Below, piece after piece: positions 35,906 through 44,655 of a stretch of DNA of 64,000 nucleotides. The stretch's first letter is position 1, and every line of letters begins with the position of its first letter. Source of the DNA: CAWBXL01 sp963837365 (GTDB taxonomy: Bacteria; Acidobacteriota; Terriglobia; Terriglobales; Acidobacteriaceae); contig CAWIMW010000001.1 in the NCBI GenBank assembly GCA_963837365.1, positions 744,001-808,000 of the forward strand, read 5' to 3'. The notes beneath the pieces were generated by a model that worked only from the letters and a program-made list of their open reading frames with translations, made no database searches and had not been told where the DNA came from. The position numbers and the translations under genes were made by a program.

Positions 35906-38900
35906 GTGAAGTTCCCGCTAAGCTTCCACCTGGACATGAGATCTGGCAATACGACAGCTTTCGAAGGACTGGGGCCGCATCTCGATTCGGCGTTCCAGCG
36001 CCTGCTCCTGCGCTCTTCCATGGCGGCCGGAAACCCCAGTGGGCCGGGCTCGCGCATCCGCCAGTTTTGCCAGATCATGCGCGAGTTTTTGCAAGTTGAC
36101 GGAGTCTATTTCTGGCGGTTCGAGCCCCCGGATGACCTGGTAGGAGCTGAGGCGGATGGGGTGATGACCGAGGCTTTCGGCAGTTCACGGCTGCGGGCGA
36201 GTGATAATGCCATTCTTAAAGAGGCCATCGAGCAGCGCAAAACCCTCTACGTAAACCAATTAAGCTCTCGCTTTAAGCTGCCGGCACAGTTCCAGGCTCG
36301 TTCCTTTATGGCCTCCCCGCTGTCCGTAGCAGGCCGGGTCGTTGGGGTTGTGGGGTTCCTTCATACTTCCGCTCCTGAGTTTTTTAATGATGACATAGCT
36401 TCAAAAGCCGCAATCCTGACGGTGCAGTTGGGCAAGCTGCTGGAGAGCACAGGCGCGTTCCTGATTCGCGGGGATTCTCCTCGAGAGCTGATCGGCAAAG
36501 CGGCGAATCCGTTCGACGTTTTGCCGGATCGGACGGCGTTGCTGGAAGGACTAGCTGATCGCTTGCGGTTGCTGTTGCGCACCCGGCTGGTATGCGTTCT
36601 GCAACGGCAGGGAGGCGGCTTTGCTTTGCAGGCGGTTGCTGCCGAATCTCCACAACTGGCCGCGTCCGTGCGAGCGCAGCATGACCGGCGCGGCATGCAA
36701 TTCGCGGCTGATCTGGCAGTGCGGGCCTTGAGTGCGGGCGAGCCGATCACAGTTTCGATTGATCCTACGACCTACGCGTTAGGGGATTTAATTCCAGCTG
36801 GAGTGCTGATCGCAGCCCCGTTGCGTAGTTCGCAGAACCAGGGCGCGGTGTTGGTGTATCCGCGACGCGAAGGCAGTTTCGCGGACGCGGACAGAGTCCT
36901 GGTTGCTGCTGTTGTCGGCTTTGGAGCCGTGGCCCTTGCCCATGCTGAACTTCACGCCACAGCCGAAAGCCACACAGAGGAAGTCCAGCGCCTGCTGGAT
37001 TTTGTTTCCGAACTCAATACCATCGAACAACCTGAACTGTTGATGCAGAAGTTGACCGTCAGCGGCGCTGAATTTCTGGGGTTTAACGGTGGTTGCATCG
37101 CGGTCAAGGAAGATGGAAATTTCCACTTGCGTTGGAAATCAGAAGGCGGCCAATTTGCATCGCTGGATTTACGTTTGTCCTTCCAAAGCGCGATTGCTCG
37201 CGCGTTGCTGAACAAGGAAGTCTTCTGGACTGCCGACGCCAGCAAAACCAATGCCTCAGAGATTGAGATGGCCGGCGATTTGGAGCAGCGTCAGTTGCTG
37301 GCGGTTCCACTCCTGGCGAAAGATGGCTCAGTGCAGGGAATGTTTGCACTGATGGACCGACGTGATGGCGCGAACATTTTACAGGAAGATATCCGCCGCA
37401 CCCAGCAACTAGGAGCACATATAGCTTCCGCGATGGAGAAATTTCGTCTGTTCACGCGGATGGAGCAAGCCAACCGCAACTGGATTGAAATCTTCGACGC
37501 CATCAGCGACTTCATTGTGGTTCACGACCAGAACAGCAAAGTGCAGCGGATCAACCGGTCCCTGGCAGACTTCATCGGGGTTGCACCGTCTGCGCTGATT
37601 GGCGTGGAGATGTCGGCCTTATTCGGTACCCCGGATGCTGCCTTAGCGCGTACCTGTCCCTTTTGCCGTACCGACGAATCCAGTGACGAGTACCTGCATT
37701 CCATGTTGGAGCATACCTATTTGATCTCCAGTTCGCGAACTACCAATCGCGAAGGGCTGCAAACCATTCACGTCCTCAAAGACGTTACCGACAGCCACGA
37801 GGCGGAGCGGCGCTACCGCGAACTTTTCGCCAATATTCAGGAAGGCCTGTTCTTCGCCACCCCCGACGGGCGTTTCGTCGAAGTCAATGACGCGCTGGTG
37901 CGCATGTTGGGATATGCCAGTCGTGAGGAGTTATTGCAAACCGACATTCGTACCCATGTGTATCTCTCCGAAGAGCGATATCAAGCGTTTGCTCAGAAAA
38001 TGCAGCAGCATGGCGGCGTCAAGAACCACGAAGAAACGTTCACCCGCAAGGATGGTGTCCCCGTCTACGTGCTCATTAACGGCTTCGCGGTCCGTGACAC
38101 CTTTGGCCACATCGTTCAATACCGCGGCTTAATTCTCGATATCAGCGGCGTCAAGACTTTCCAGAATGAGCTTCAGCGGGAGCGTGATTTTTCCGGCAAG
38201 ATACTCAATCACACCCAGAGCTTGATTTTGGTTGTAGACACGACCGGACTCATCAGCTACGCCAACCGGCGCTGGTTTGATATGGGATACGAGCAGCGGC
38301 ACTTGCTTGGACTTCCGCTCCAGGACTTGGTTTCAAAGACTCGCCGCCATCAATTGGACGATGCGCTGCGCGTTACCTTAGAGGGCGAACAGGTAGACAA
38401 TCTTGATCTGCAAATCTTACGTGGAGATGGAACCATCGGGCAGTTTTCGGTCAACCTAAGCCCGATGCGAGATGAGCAGGGAGGTGTAAATAGCGTAGTT
38501 GTGGTCATGACGGACGTGTCCGACGCCGCCATTTTGCAGGCCAAACTCATGCATGCGGAAAAGATGGCTGCCGTAGGGCAATTGGTGTCCGGCGTGGCGC
38601 ATGAGGTCAACAATCCACTCACTGCCATCCTTGGGTTTGCCGATCTGCTAATGGACAACAACGACCTGCCCGAGATCGTTCGCCGCGATCTGCGCGTAAT
38701 CCTGCAAGAAGCCCAGCGTACCAAGCAGATTGTCCAGAATCTTTTGAGCTTTGCCCGGCAAATGCCTCCACAGCGCGCTCCTGTGCAGCTCAATGCCATC
38801 TTGCGCCGCACGATTCAACTCCGCGCCTATGACTTCCACAGTCACGGGGTTGAAGTGATCGAGCAGTTGGATGAGTCTTTGCCCGAGGTGATTGGGGACT

Positions 38901-39271
38901 CGCAACAGTTACAGCAAGTCTTTCTCAACATCGTTAACAACGCGTACGATGCGGTACGCGAAACCGGACGCGCCTCCAGAGTGGAAATCATGACCGCGCG
39001 CCGCGGACAGTTTGTGGAAGTCTGGTTCCGCGACACGGGGCATGGAATCAGCTATCCCGAAAGAATCTTCGATCCATTTTTCACGACCAAGGAAGTTGGC
39101 AAGGGAACTGGTCTCGGGCTGAGCATTTGCTACGGGATCGTGCGTGAGCACGGAGGAGAAATTCTCTGTCAAAACAACGCGGAGGGGCCGGGTGCGACGT
39201 TCATCGTCCGCCTGCCCTCCGCCTCAGAAGGCGCTCCCAAAGGCGCCATTGCCGGGGTGAGTCAGCTATGA
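35906..39271 (+). CDS. Multi-GAF/PAS sensor histidine kinase
   Basis: A 1121-residue soluble kinase without membrane helices. Three GAF-like domains (about 25-170, 190-345, 360-515) precede three PAS domains (about 515-635, 640-755, 765-880); the first PAS contains a CPFC pair that could bind metal or be redox active. Then come HisKA with phospho-His899 (GVAHEVNNPLTAILGFADLL) and HATPase (FLNIVNNAYDAV, FDPFFTTKEVGKGTGLGLSI), of the NtrB type. Start is GTG; ATG at 35936 is an alternative. Its stop overlaps the next receiver gene by 4 bp. It probably phosphorylates the receiver and/or the NtrC-type activator encoded downstream. Confidence 0.9.
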   Translation: MKFPLSFHLDMRSGNTTAFEGLGPHLDSAFQRLLLRSSMAAGNPSGPGSRIRQFCQIMREFLQVDGVYFWRFEPPDDLVGAEADGVMTEAFGSSRLRASDNAILKEAIEQRKTLYVNQLSSRFKLPAQFQARSFMASPLSVAGRVVGVVGFLHTSAPEFFNDDIASKAAILTVQLGKLLESTGAFLIRGDSPRELIGKAANPFDVLPDRTALLEGLADRLRLLLRTRLVCVLQRQGGGFALQAVAAESPQLAASVRAQHDRRGMQFAADLAVRALSAGEPITVSIDPTTYALGDLIPAGVLIAAPLRSSQNQGAVLVYPRREGSFADADRVLVAAVVGFGAVALAHAELHATAESHTEEVQRLLDFVSELNTIEQPELLMQKLTVSGAEFLGFNGGCIAVKEDGNFHLRWKSEGGQFASLDLRLSFQSAIARALLNKEVFWTADASKTNASEIEMAGDLEQRQLLAVPLLAKDGSVQGMFALMDRRDGANILQEDIRRTQQLGAHIASAMEKFRLFTRMEQANRNWIEIFDAISDFIVVHDQNSKVQRINRSLADFIGVAPSALIGVEMSALFGTPDAALARTCPFCRTDESSDEYLHSMLEHTYLISSSRTTNREGLQTIHVLKDVTDSHEAERRYRELFANIQEGLFFATPDGRFVEVNDALVRMLGYASREELLQTDIRTHVYLSEERYQAFAQKMQQHGGVKNHEETFTRKDGVPVYVLINGFAVRDTFGHIVQYRGLILDISGVKTFQNELQRERDFSGKILNHTQSLILVVDTTGLISYANRRWFDMGYEQRHLLGLPLQDLVSKTRRHQLDDALRVTLEGEQVDNLDLQILRGDGTIGQFSVNLSPMRDEQGGVNSVVVVMTDVSDAAILQAKLMHAEKMAAVGQLVSGVAHEVNNPLTAILGFADLLMDNNDLPEIVRRDLRVILQEAQRTKQIVQNLLSFARQMPPQRAPVQLNAILRRTIQLRAYDFHSHGVEVIEQLDESLPEVIGDSQQLQQVFLNIVNNAYDAVRETGRASRVEIMTARRGQFVEVWFRDTGHGISYPERIFDPFFTTKEVGKGTGLGLSICYGIVREHGGEILCQNNAEGPGATFIVRLPSASEGAPKGAIAGVSQL

Positions 39272-39666
39272 CATTGCCTGCCTTAAAACCCGAAATTTTG
39301 CCGGTGCTGCTCATCGAGGATGAGCCCGCCGTCATGTCGTATGTTTGCGCAGCGCTGGAGCGGAACGGCTATTCGGTGGTGTGCGCGGAGTCCGGGGCCG
39401 AAGGTTTGCGGCTGCTTCAGGCCGGAGATTTTCTGGGTGTGGTTTCGGATATGCGCACGCCGGGCGGGATTGACGGCGCCGATGTTCATGCCTGGCTGAC
39501 CAGCCATCGCCCGGATCTGGCGTCCCGCCTGGTTTTCATCACTGGTGATATCGCGAATGAGGAAACCGTTGCTACGTTGAACCGGACGGGTGCGCCGTGT
39601 GTCGAAAAGCCTTTCCGGGTGCAGCAATTTATTTCCGTGGTCGAGAAAATCATGGGGAAAAGTTAG
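39268..39666 (+). CDS. Single-domain response regulator (receiver)
   Basis: A 132-residue stand-alone receiver. The acidic pair (LIEDEPAV), phospho-acceptor Asp61 (GVVSDMRTPGG), the Thr switch (VFITGD) and Lys (CVEKPFRVQQF) are present. In place of the usual DxxMP the loop reads DMRTPGG. It overlaps the kinase gene (ATGA) and is followed at once by the NtrC-type gene (TAGTG), so it sits inside a phosphorelay operon. No output domain; it may be a phosphate sink or relay component. Confidence 0.9.
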   Translation: MTLPALKPEILPVLLIEDEPAVMSYVCAALERNGYSVVCAESGAEGLRLLQAGDFLGVVSDMRTPGGIDGADVHAWLTSHRPDLASRLVFITGDIANEETVATLNRTGAPCVEKPFRVQQFISVVEKIMGKS

Positions 39667-41075
39667 TGACTGAAGATTTGCGAATCCGTCTGCTGATCGT
39701 GGATGACGAACAGAGCATCCGTAAACTGTGTATGACTGTGGGCGAGGCTCTGGGCTACACCTGCATGGAAGCTGAGAGCGGTGAGTCTGCCCTGGCTCTG
39801 CTCGAAGAACAGCCGGCCCACATGGTGCTGACTGATTTAGTTATGCCCAACATGTCTGGTCTGGAATTTCTGGAGAAGCTGAAAAAGCTGTTGCCGCGCA
39901 CTGAAGTGGCGGTCATGACCGGACATGGCTCTGTGGAAACCGCGGTGCAAGCCATGAAGCTGGGGGCCTACGACTACATCAGTAAGCCCTTTTCGCCGCT
40001 TGAGGAATTGCGCCTGTTCCTCCGGCGCATGGCGGAAAAAATCCAGCTCGTCGAGGAAAACCAGTTTCTGCGCGACCGCGTGGATATGGAAACCGATCTT
40101 CACGGTATCGTGGGAGTCTCGCCTAAGATTCAGGATGTGCTGCGCATGGTTTTGCGATTGAAGGACACGCGTACGCCAGTGCTGATTGCCGGGGAAAGCG
40201 GGACTGGCAAAGAACTCGTCGCACGCGCCATCCATTTCCGCGGGGCCTTAGCCAATCGCCCGTTTGTGGCAGTGGATTGCGGGTCCCTGGTGCCTACGCT
40301 GATTGAAAGCGAATTATTTGGTTACGAAAAGGGAGCATTCACCGGCGCGATTCGTTCCAAGCCGGGACTTTTTCAATCGGCCAATGGAGGGGCAATTTTC
40401 CTGGATGAAATCGGGGAACTGCCGCTGGAGATGCAGGCCAAGCTGCTTCGGGTCTTGCAGGAAAAAGAGGTGCGGCCGGTCGGCAGCAATCAGAAAGTCA
40501 AGGTGGACGTACGCATTATTGCCGCCACCAATCGCGATCTGGAAGCCGAATACCGCAACGGTACCTTCCGCAAGGACCTTTATTTCCGGCTGAATGTTGT
40601 GACGGTACACTTACCCTCGTTGCGTGAGCGGCGTTCGGATATCCCCATGCTGCTGCATTGGTTCCTCGACCGCTACGCCAAGGGCAATTCAATCCAGGTC
40701 ACCAGTGCCGCCATGAAATGTCTGCTGCAATATGACTGGCCCGGTAACGTACGCGAACTGGAAAATTGTGTTGAGCGCGCGGTGGCTCTGGGCGATCGTG
40801 AAATTATTGATGTGGGCGACCTGCCGCCGGCACTGATTGCGGCATCTTCCTTACCGATCGGACCGGGAGAAGTCTCCACTTCGGGTCTTTCAACCACCGA
40901 TTTGGAAGCGATTGAGCGCACTACGATCGAGCGGGTCTTTCAACAGGTTGGTGGTGACAAAGTACGGGCGGGCAAGATGCTGGGGATCAGCCGGGCCACG
41001 CTCTACCGCAAACTGAAACGTTACAACATTGTGACTCGATCGGCATTGCTGCCTGGATCACATACTTTGCAGTAG
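39666..41075 (+). CDS. NtrC-family sigma54-dependent response regulator
   Basis: A 469-residue protein starting at GTG 39666, which overlaps the previous stop and has GGGG upstream. Receiver with Asp57 (HMVLTDLVMPNMSG); AAA+ domain with Walker A GESGTGKE (176-183), the sigma54-contact loop GAFTGA (223-228) and the GGAIFLDEIGELP Walker B region; and a C-terminal Fis-type helix-turn-helix (GKMLGISRATLYRKLKRYN). It activates sigma54 promoters when phosphorylated, most likely by the upstream kinase. A sigma54-like site lies 230 bp after its stop, before the next operon. Confidence 0.95.
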   Translation: MTEDLRIRLLIVDDEQSIRKLCMTVGEALGYTCMEAESGESALALLEEQPAHMVLTDLVMPNMSGLEFLEKLKKLLPRTEVAVMTGHGSVETAVQAMKLGAYDYISKPFSPLEELRLFLRRMAEKIQLVEENQFLRDRVDMETDLHGIVGVSPKIQDVLRMVLRLKDTRTPVLIAGESGTGKELVARAIHFRGALANRPFVAVDCGSLVPTLIESELFGYEKGAFTGAIRSKPGLFQSANGGAIFLDEIGELPLEMQAKLLRVLQEKEVRPVGSNQKVKVDVRIIAATNRDLEAEYRNGTFRKDLYFRLNVVTVHLPSLRERRSDIPMLLHWFLDRYAKGNSIQVTSAAMKCLLQYDWPGNVRELENCVERAVALGDREIIDVGDLPPALIAASSLPIGPGEVSTSGLSTTDLEAIERTTIERVFQQVGGDKVRAGKMLGISRATLYRKLKRYNIVTRSALLPGSHTLQ

Positions 41076-41088
41076 ATAGCCTTTGTGA

Positions 41089-41147
41089 GACTCTGTGTCC
41101 GCTGTGGTTTAAGGTTCTAAGACGCTAACCGCATAGAACACAGAGTC
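41089..41147. repeat. Imperfect hairpin repeat (CTCTGTGT type)
   Basis: GACTCTGTGT and its exact complement ACACAGAGTC bracket a 59-bp segment whose inner parts also pair partly (TGTGGTT with AACCGCA). It follows the sigma54 activator gene and may also help to terminate transcription. The rest of the gap up to 41411 holds only the sigma54-like promoter. Confidence 0.55.
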
Positions 41148-41302
41148 ATACAGAGGGGACCCAAAAAATCAAGTAGATGAGAGTGAGATTCTGTCTCAGT
41201 CTGATACTCATATTCAGATTTATGATAAATACTGACTGACCCTGCAATTCAATAATAACCTTAGAATCATACACTTATGTAGTCATTCCCAGTCCTGCAC
41301 TT

Positions 41303-41318
41303 TGGCCGCGTTCTTGCA
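41303..41318 (+). promoter_or_regulatory. Sigma54-like -24/-12 promoter
   Basis: The sequence TTGGCCGCGTTCTTGCAT has GG (41304-41305) and GC (41316-41317) with exactly 10 bp between, the spacing of -24/-12 promoters, and matches TTGG and TTGCA well; the usual CAC after GG is changed to CCG. It lies about 95 bp before ATG 41412 and just after a sigma54 activator gene. Confidence 0.5.
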
Positions 41319-41411
41319 TCTGCACTAAGTCGATGCGGCCTGGGTGCCGATGAGCCATGCTAACCGGCAGGCTCGGGATCCAAGCCGCGTCTACCCATAC
41401 TAAGAGGATTC

Positions 41412-41759
41412 ATGGCCCAGCAGGCTACAGCTCGCATGCGTACCGCGCAGGAAAGCTCCACCGCCAAACTGGCGAAGTTCTTTCCCGAGGCCACGCCCGT
41501 ACGGATTCCGATTCACCTGACCCGCATGGGCCAGAGCACCGCCTTTTCCGAAAGCACGGTCATCGAATTTGGAACTCCGCGAGAAGTGCTGTTTGCGTCC
41601 ACGCTTCCCATGGAGTTTGGAGACAAACTGCGAGTGCAAAACTCCGACGGTACGCTCGACGCAGAAGCCTGCGTGGTCGCTGTCCAATACAACACCGGGC
41701 GCACCGCTGTCGCTGCACGCTTTACTCGCGCTGTCGCCAATTGGATTGTGAAATCATGA
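41412..41759 (+). CDS. Small beta-rich protein, possibly PilZ-like
   Basis: A 115-residue protein with GAGGA before the ATG. After a 25-residue polar N-terminus the rest alternates short beta-strands (RIPIHLTRMG, GDKLRVQNSDG, AEACVVAVQYN, TAVAARFT), a pattern like the PilZ beta-barrel; the c-di-GMP binding RxxxR motif is not evident, so PilZ is only a possibility. Its stop overlaps the next start (ATGA). It is the first gene after the sigma54-like promoter. Confidence 0.6.
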   Translation: MAQQATARMRTAQESSTAKLAKFFPEATPVRIPIHLTRMGQSTAFSESTVIEFGTPREVLFASTLPMEFGDKLRVQNSDGTLDAEACVVAVQYNTGRTAVAARFTRAVANWIVKS

Positions 41760-42757
41760 ACGTAATACCCAAGCAGACGCCTACGCAAGAATGGCAGTCC
41801 ATGCGGCTTCTCCGGCTGCTGTATGTGCGGTTGGCCCGTGAGTTCGCGCTGAATGCTCCCCCGTGCGATGAACTCGATACCGGGATCGACGTACCTTCCA
41901 AAGAAGACATGATCGCCGGTCGTCAGTGGTTCTACCAGATGGACGACTTGATCCAGGTCCATCAACTGCGCCAGTTCCTGCAAACCACCACTGGGGTCAA
42001 CGAAGAAACCCTGGTTGCGATGGTGCAACATTACATCGCAAAGCCGGTGCACAACGAATCCGACCGCGATAAGGTGGACTTTCTACTGGTGCAGTTTCTA
42101 ACCCAAACCTCACCCGCGAAAATCGAAGAGTCGGCCGTTACCATGGGATTTGTGGCCAACGGACTGGAAACGGTGTTGGGCAAAATTACTGCCGCGCCGC
42201 CCACTTCGCTAAGCCTCCTGGAAGGCCTGATCGTCACAGCCACGACTTGCAACAACCTCAATGCATTATTTAGCAGCGGGGTGCTGGAAAAAGGCAGAAA
42301 GATCAAGATTGAGGCCGGAGAAAGTTATTTTATTCCTGCGGCACTGATTGTATTTGTCCGGTTTAATTTTCTGTTGCGCAGAGTGTTTTTCCGCCTTATG
42401 CATGAGGACATCAACGCCATCCTCGACGGTCTGCGCGAATTGGAATTCAACGGCGTAGAAACCCTGGATGGTACTGCCGCACAGTTTTCGGCGCAGGAAT
42501 CAATCCTGCAACTGCGGATGATCTGCCAGTCATGGAAGATCATGTTTCAGGCCGAGTATTCTTCCGGGCAGCCGATGCGAGTATTGGCGGATTTACGCAC
42601 AGTGGTGGAATCGGCTTTGGGGCCAAAAGTGCCAGCGAAGGCAATTGCGAAACCCGCACCCAAGGCCAAAGCAGCGGCAGCAGCTTCCTCCGCAGCTTCC
42701 GATCCTCCTGAATTCGAAGTTTCCGGCGGCCACCATCCTAACTCTACGGAGTCGTAA
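41756..42757 (+). CDS. Protein of unknown function in the signalling operon
   Basis: A 333-residue cytosolic protein starting at ATG 41756, overlapping the previous gene by 4 bp. It is mainly helical in residues 1-290, without membrane helices or recognisable motifs; segments such as QHYIAKPVHNESDRDKVDF and RRVFFRLMHEDINAILDGL are typical of it. The last 45 residues are a Lys/Ala/Pro linker (KAIAKPAPKAKAAAAAS) with a polar end. I do not recognise the family. Coupling with the PilZ-like and DHp-type genes suggests a signalling or motility role. Confidence 0.65.
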   Translation: MNVIPKQTPTQEWQSMRLLRLLYVRLAREFALNAPPCDELDTGIDVPSKEDMIAGRQWFYQMDDLIQVHQLRQFLQTTTGVNEETLVAMVQHYIAKPVHNESDRDKVDFLLVQFLTQTSPAKIEESAVTMGFVANGLETVLGKITAAPPTSLSLLEGLIVTATTCNNLNALFSSGVLEKGRKIKIEAGESYFIPAALIVFVRFNFLLRRVFFRLMHEDINAILDGLRELEFNGVETLDGTAAQFSAQESILQLRMICQSWKIMFQAEYSSGQPMRVLADLRTVVESALGPKVPAKAIAKPAPKAKAAAAASSAASDPPEFEVSGGHHPNSTES

Positions 42758-42795
42758 GTCCAACAAGCAGTCGATTAGCGCGGAGTGAGTAGAAA

Positions 42796-43479
42796 GTGAA
42801 CCAGCCCACAGTAGTTATCGTTTCCGACGATCCGGAATTCTCCAGTGCCGTCTCCAGCCGCTGGCAGCAAGAGCGCGGCGCGCCTGCGTTTACTCTGGTT
42901 AGCGGCGATTTATGCCAGGGGTTGGCTCCAGAGACTTTTGACCTAGCCATCGTTGGCAACGTTCGTGCTGATTTGCAATTGAGTGTCATCAAAACACTGG
43001 AGCAGTTAGGCAAACCCGTGTTACAGGTATGTGACGAAGGTTCTACAGGAACAAAGGCTGGCGACAAGAGTTTCCGGCTGATGGTGTTACCGCGGCAGGC
43101 TGGCTGGCTGGAAACGTTACCCTTACTGGCTTCCGAGGTCTTGCGCCGTTGTGAAGCGTTTACCCGGCTGCGCCGTGCGGAACAGACTAATGCAGTCATC
43201 GAGCGGCAGGCGGCGCTCGGGCGCTACATGATCGACATGCGGCACAATTTGAACAATGCCCTAACCTCTATTCTAGGAAATTCTGAGTTGTTGCTGCTGG
43301 ACTCGGACCTGCTGTCGGGCCAGCCTTACTCGCAAATCGAAACCATCCGCAATATGGCGCTGCGCATGAATGAGATCCTACAGAGGCTTTCCTCGCTGGA
43401 AAAAGAACTTAATGTGGCAGCGCGGCAGAGTGAGAGGGAAATCAAAGCCAAGTCCCATGCGGCTGTTGCCAGCTGGTAA
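42796..43479 (+). CDS. Receiver-like/DHp protein without kinase domain
   Basis: A 227-residue protein with a GTG start. Residues 1-118 look like a receiver fold (VVIVSDDPEFSSAVSSRW) in which the phospho-acceptor position is Gly54 instead of Asp (FDLAIVGNVRAD). Residues 125-205 form a HisKA-type dimerisation helix pair with an H-box (His150 in MRHNLNNALTSILGNSELLL). The protein then ends; there is no HATPase domain. It could be a phosphotransferase in a relay or a kinase scaffold. It is the third gene after the sigma54-like promoter. Confidence 0.7.
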   Translation: MNQPTVVIVSDDPEFSSAVSSRWQQERGAPAFTLVSGDLCQGLAPETFDLAIVGNVRADLQLSVIKTLEQLGKPVLQVCDEGSTGTKAGDKSFRLMVLPRQAGWLETLPLLASEVLRRCEAFTRLRRAEQTNAVIERQAALGRYMIDMRHNLNNALTSILGNSELLLLDSDLLSGQPYSQIETIRNMALRMNEILQRLSSLEKELNVAARQSEREIKAKSHAAVASW

Positions 43480-43515
43480 GGTGCAGGCAGCCATCAGCAC
43501 AAGCGATGGCTTGCA

Positions 43516-44004
43516 CTAATCAACCGCTATCTTGTAAATATTCCCCTTGCTATCTTTAGCAACGCCACGGATGGTTCGGCCGCCCGTTCCGACCCTTTCA
43601 CCTTCAGGTTGGTACATTTCCAAATTAATAATGGTCCCTCGATCACCTGAAATCATCGCCTGAACGTACATCGAAGCTCCGAGTACATGGGACACATAGA
43701 AACCAGTCCCATACACGGTATCCCATGCAGACGACATGCCACTCGCAGTCTGAAGGCTGGCAGCGGGTGCCCCCTTGGAGGCTTGGACCGGGCGGACGGC
43801 TGTCCAACGTCCCTTACACCGCTCGCCATCGCTCATTACAACAGCAACATTTCCCGAGTGTGTTCCTGCCGTTACTTTCCCGGTCAATACCGGTAACGGC
43901 GTTTGCGTCGACAAAGGGCCTTGCACTGGATAGAGCCGCGCAGTACTCGTACACCCCAGGGCAGTCAACAGGACCAGGAGGATACCACCCAGCTTGAACT
44001 TCAT
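43516..44004 (-). CDS. Small lipoprotein of unknown function
   Basis: A 162-residue protein from ATG 44004, preceded by AGAGG; 18 upstream codons are unlikely. A lipoprotein signal (KLGGILLVLLTALGC) ends in a lipobox Cys at residue 18. The mature part is Gly/Ser/Thr-rich and beta-type (GKVTAGTHSGNVAVVMSDG, ASMYVQAMISGDRG), without a recognised domain. It may be an outer-membrane or periplasmic lipoprotein. It is convergent with the signalling operon. Confidence 0.7.
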   Translation of the reverse strand: MKFKLGGILLVLLTALGCTSTARLYPVQGPLSTQTPLPVLTGKVTAGTHSGNVAVVMSDGERCKGRWTAVRPVQASKGAPAASLQTASGMSSAWDTVYGTGFYVSHVLGASMYVQAMISGDRGTIINLEMYQPEGERVGTGGRTIRGVAKDSKGNIYKIAVD

Positions 44005-44070
44005 GCGAACACCTCTGCTGCTGAAACGATTTGTACTCGCAAACCGGCAACTGTTCAATGATTCAAATGT

Positions 44071-44655
44071 CTATTTTTGTATTACGCTCAACACGTGCTT
44101 TCGGATCGTTGCCGTATCGATCTTGTGGGGCAAGGGAACTTGCGTGTCCATGCCGACCCCGGGATATTTAGGTCCAAGATATTTCTCTACGAAGAGTTCC
44201 AGCAGAAAATGCGGAATTTCCGCACCGTCGAGTGCCACCGAATCTACATGGATAATTCCGGTCCCGCCACTTCCCCGGGCGTGGGCTTGAACTTCCACAT
44301 TATGAACTCCTGCGAACATGGAGAGCAGAGGATTGGATGATTTACGTCCATTCTTGACCTTATCGAAATCTACCCGCGCCGTCGCAGTGACCATTCCATC
44401 CAAACCAACCAGATGTACGGAATCCACACCTTCAGGCAAATTCACTCTACCGGAGGCGATATAAGCGTTGATTTCCGGTTCGGTAAATTCCGTGGGAGCC
44501 GGGTCGGGATGTGCGAGCGCACCGTTGGCTTCAATGTGGTCGACCTTGCGTTGCGCACCTGCCGCGGTTGCGGACACCGATGTTGGGCCACTCCACGCAA
44601 TTGAAATTCCTGCCGCCAAAAGCGTTAGAAAAGGGAGTTTATAGGCAAGCTTCAT
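44071..44655 (-). CDS. Exported protein of unknown function
   Basis: A 194-residue protein with signal peptide (KLPFLTLLAAGISIAWSG). The mature protein is beta-rich, with LVGLDGMVTATARVDFDKV and GTGIIHVDSVALDGAEIP; this recalls lipid-binding LptC/DUF2993-like strands but is not a firm match. It overlaps the AsmA gene by 4 bp (ATGA), so the two probably act together at the cell envelope. Confidence 0.7.
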   Translation of the reverse strand: MKLAYKLPFLTLLAAGISIAWSGPTSVSATAAGAQRKVDHIEANGALAHPDPAPTEFTEPEINAYIASGRVNLPEGVDSVHLVGLDGMVTATARVDFDKVKNGRKSSNPLLSMFAGVHNVEVQAHARGSGGTGIIHVDSVALDGAEIPHFLLELFVEKYLGPKYPGVGMDTQVPLPHKIDTATIRKHVLSVIQK

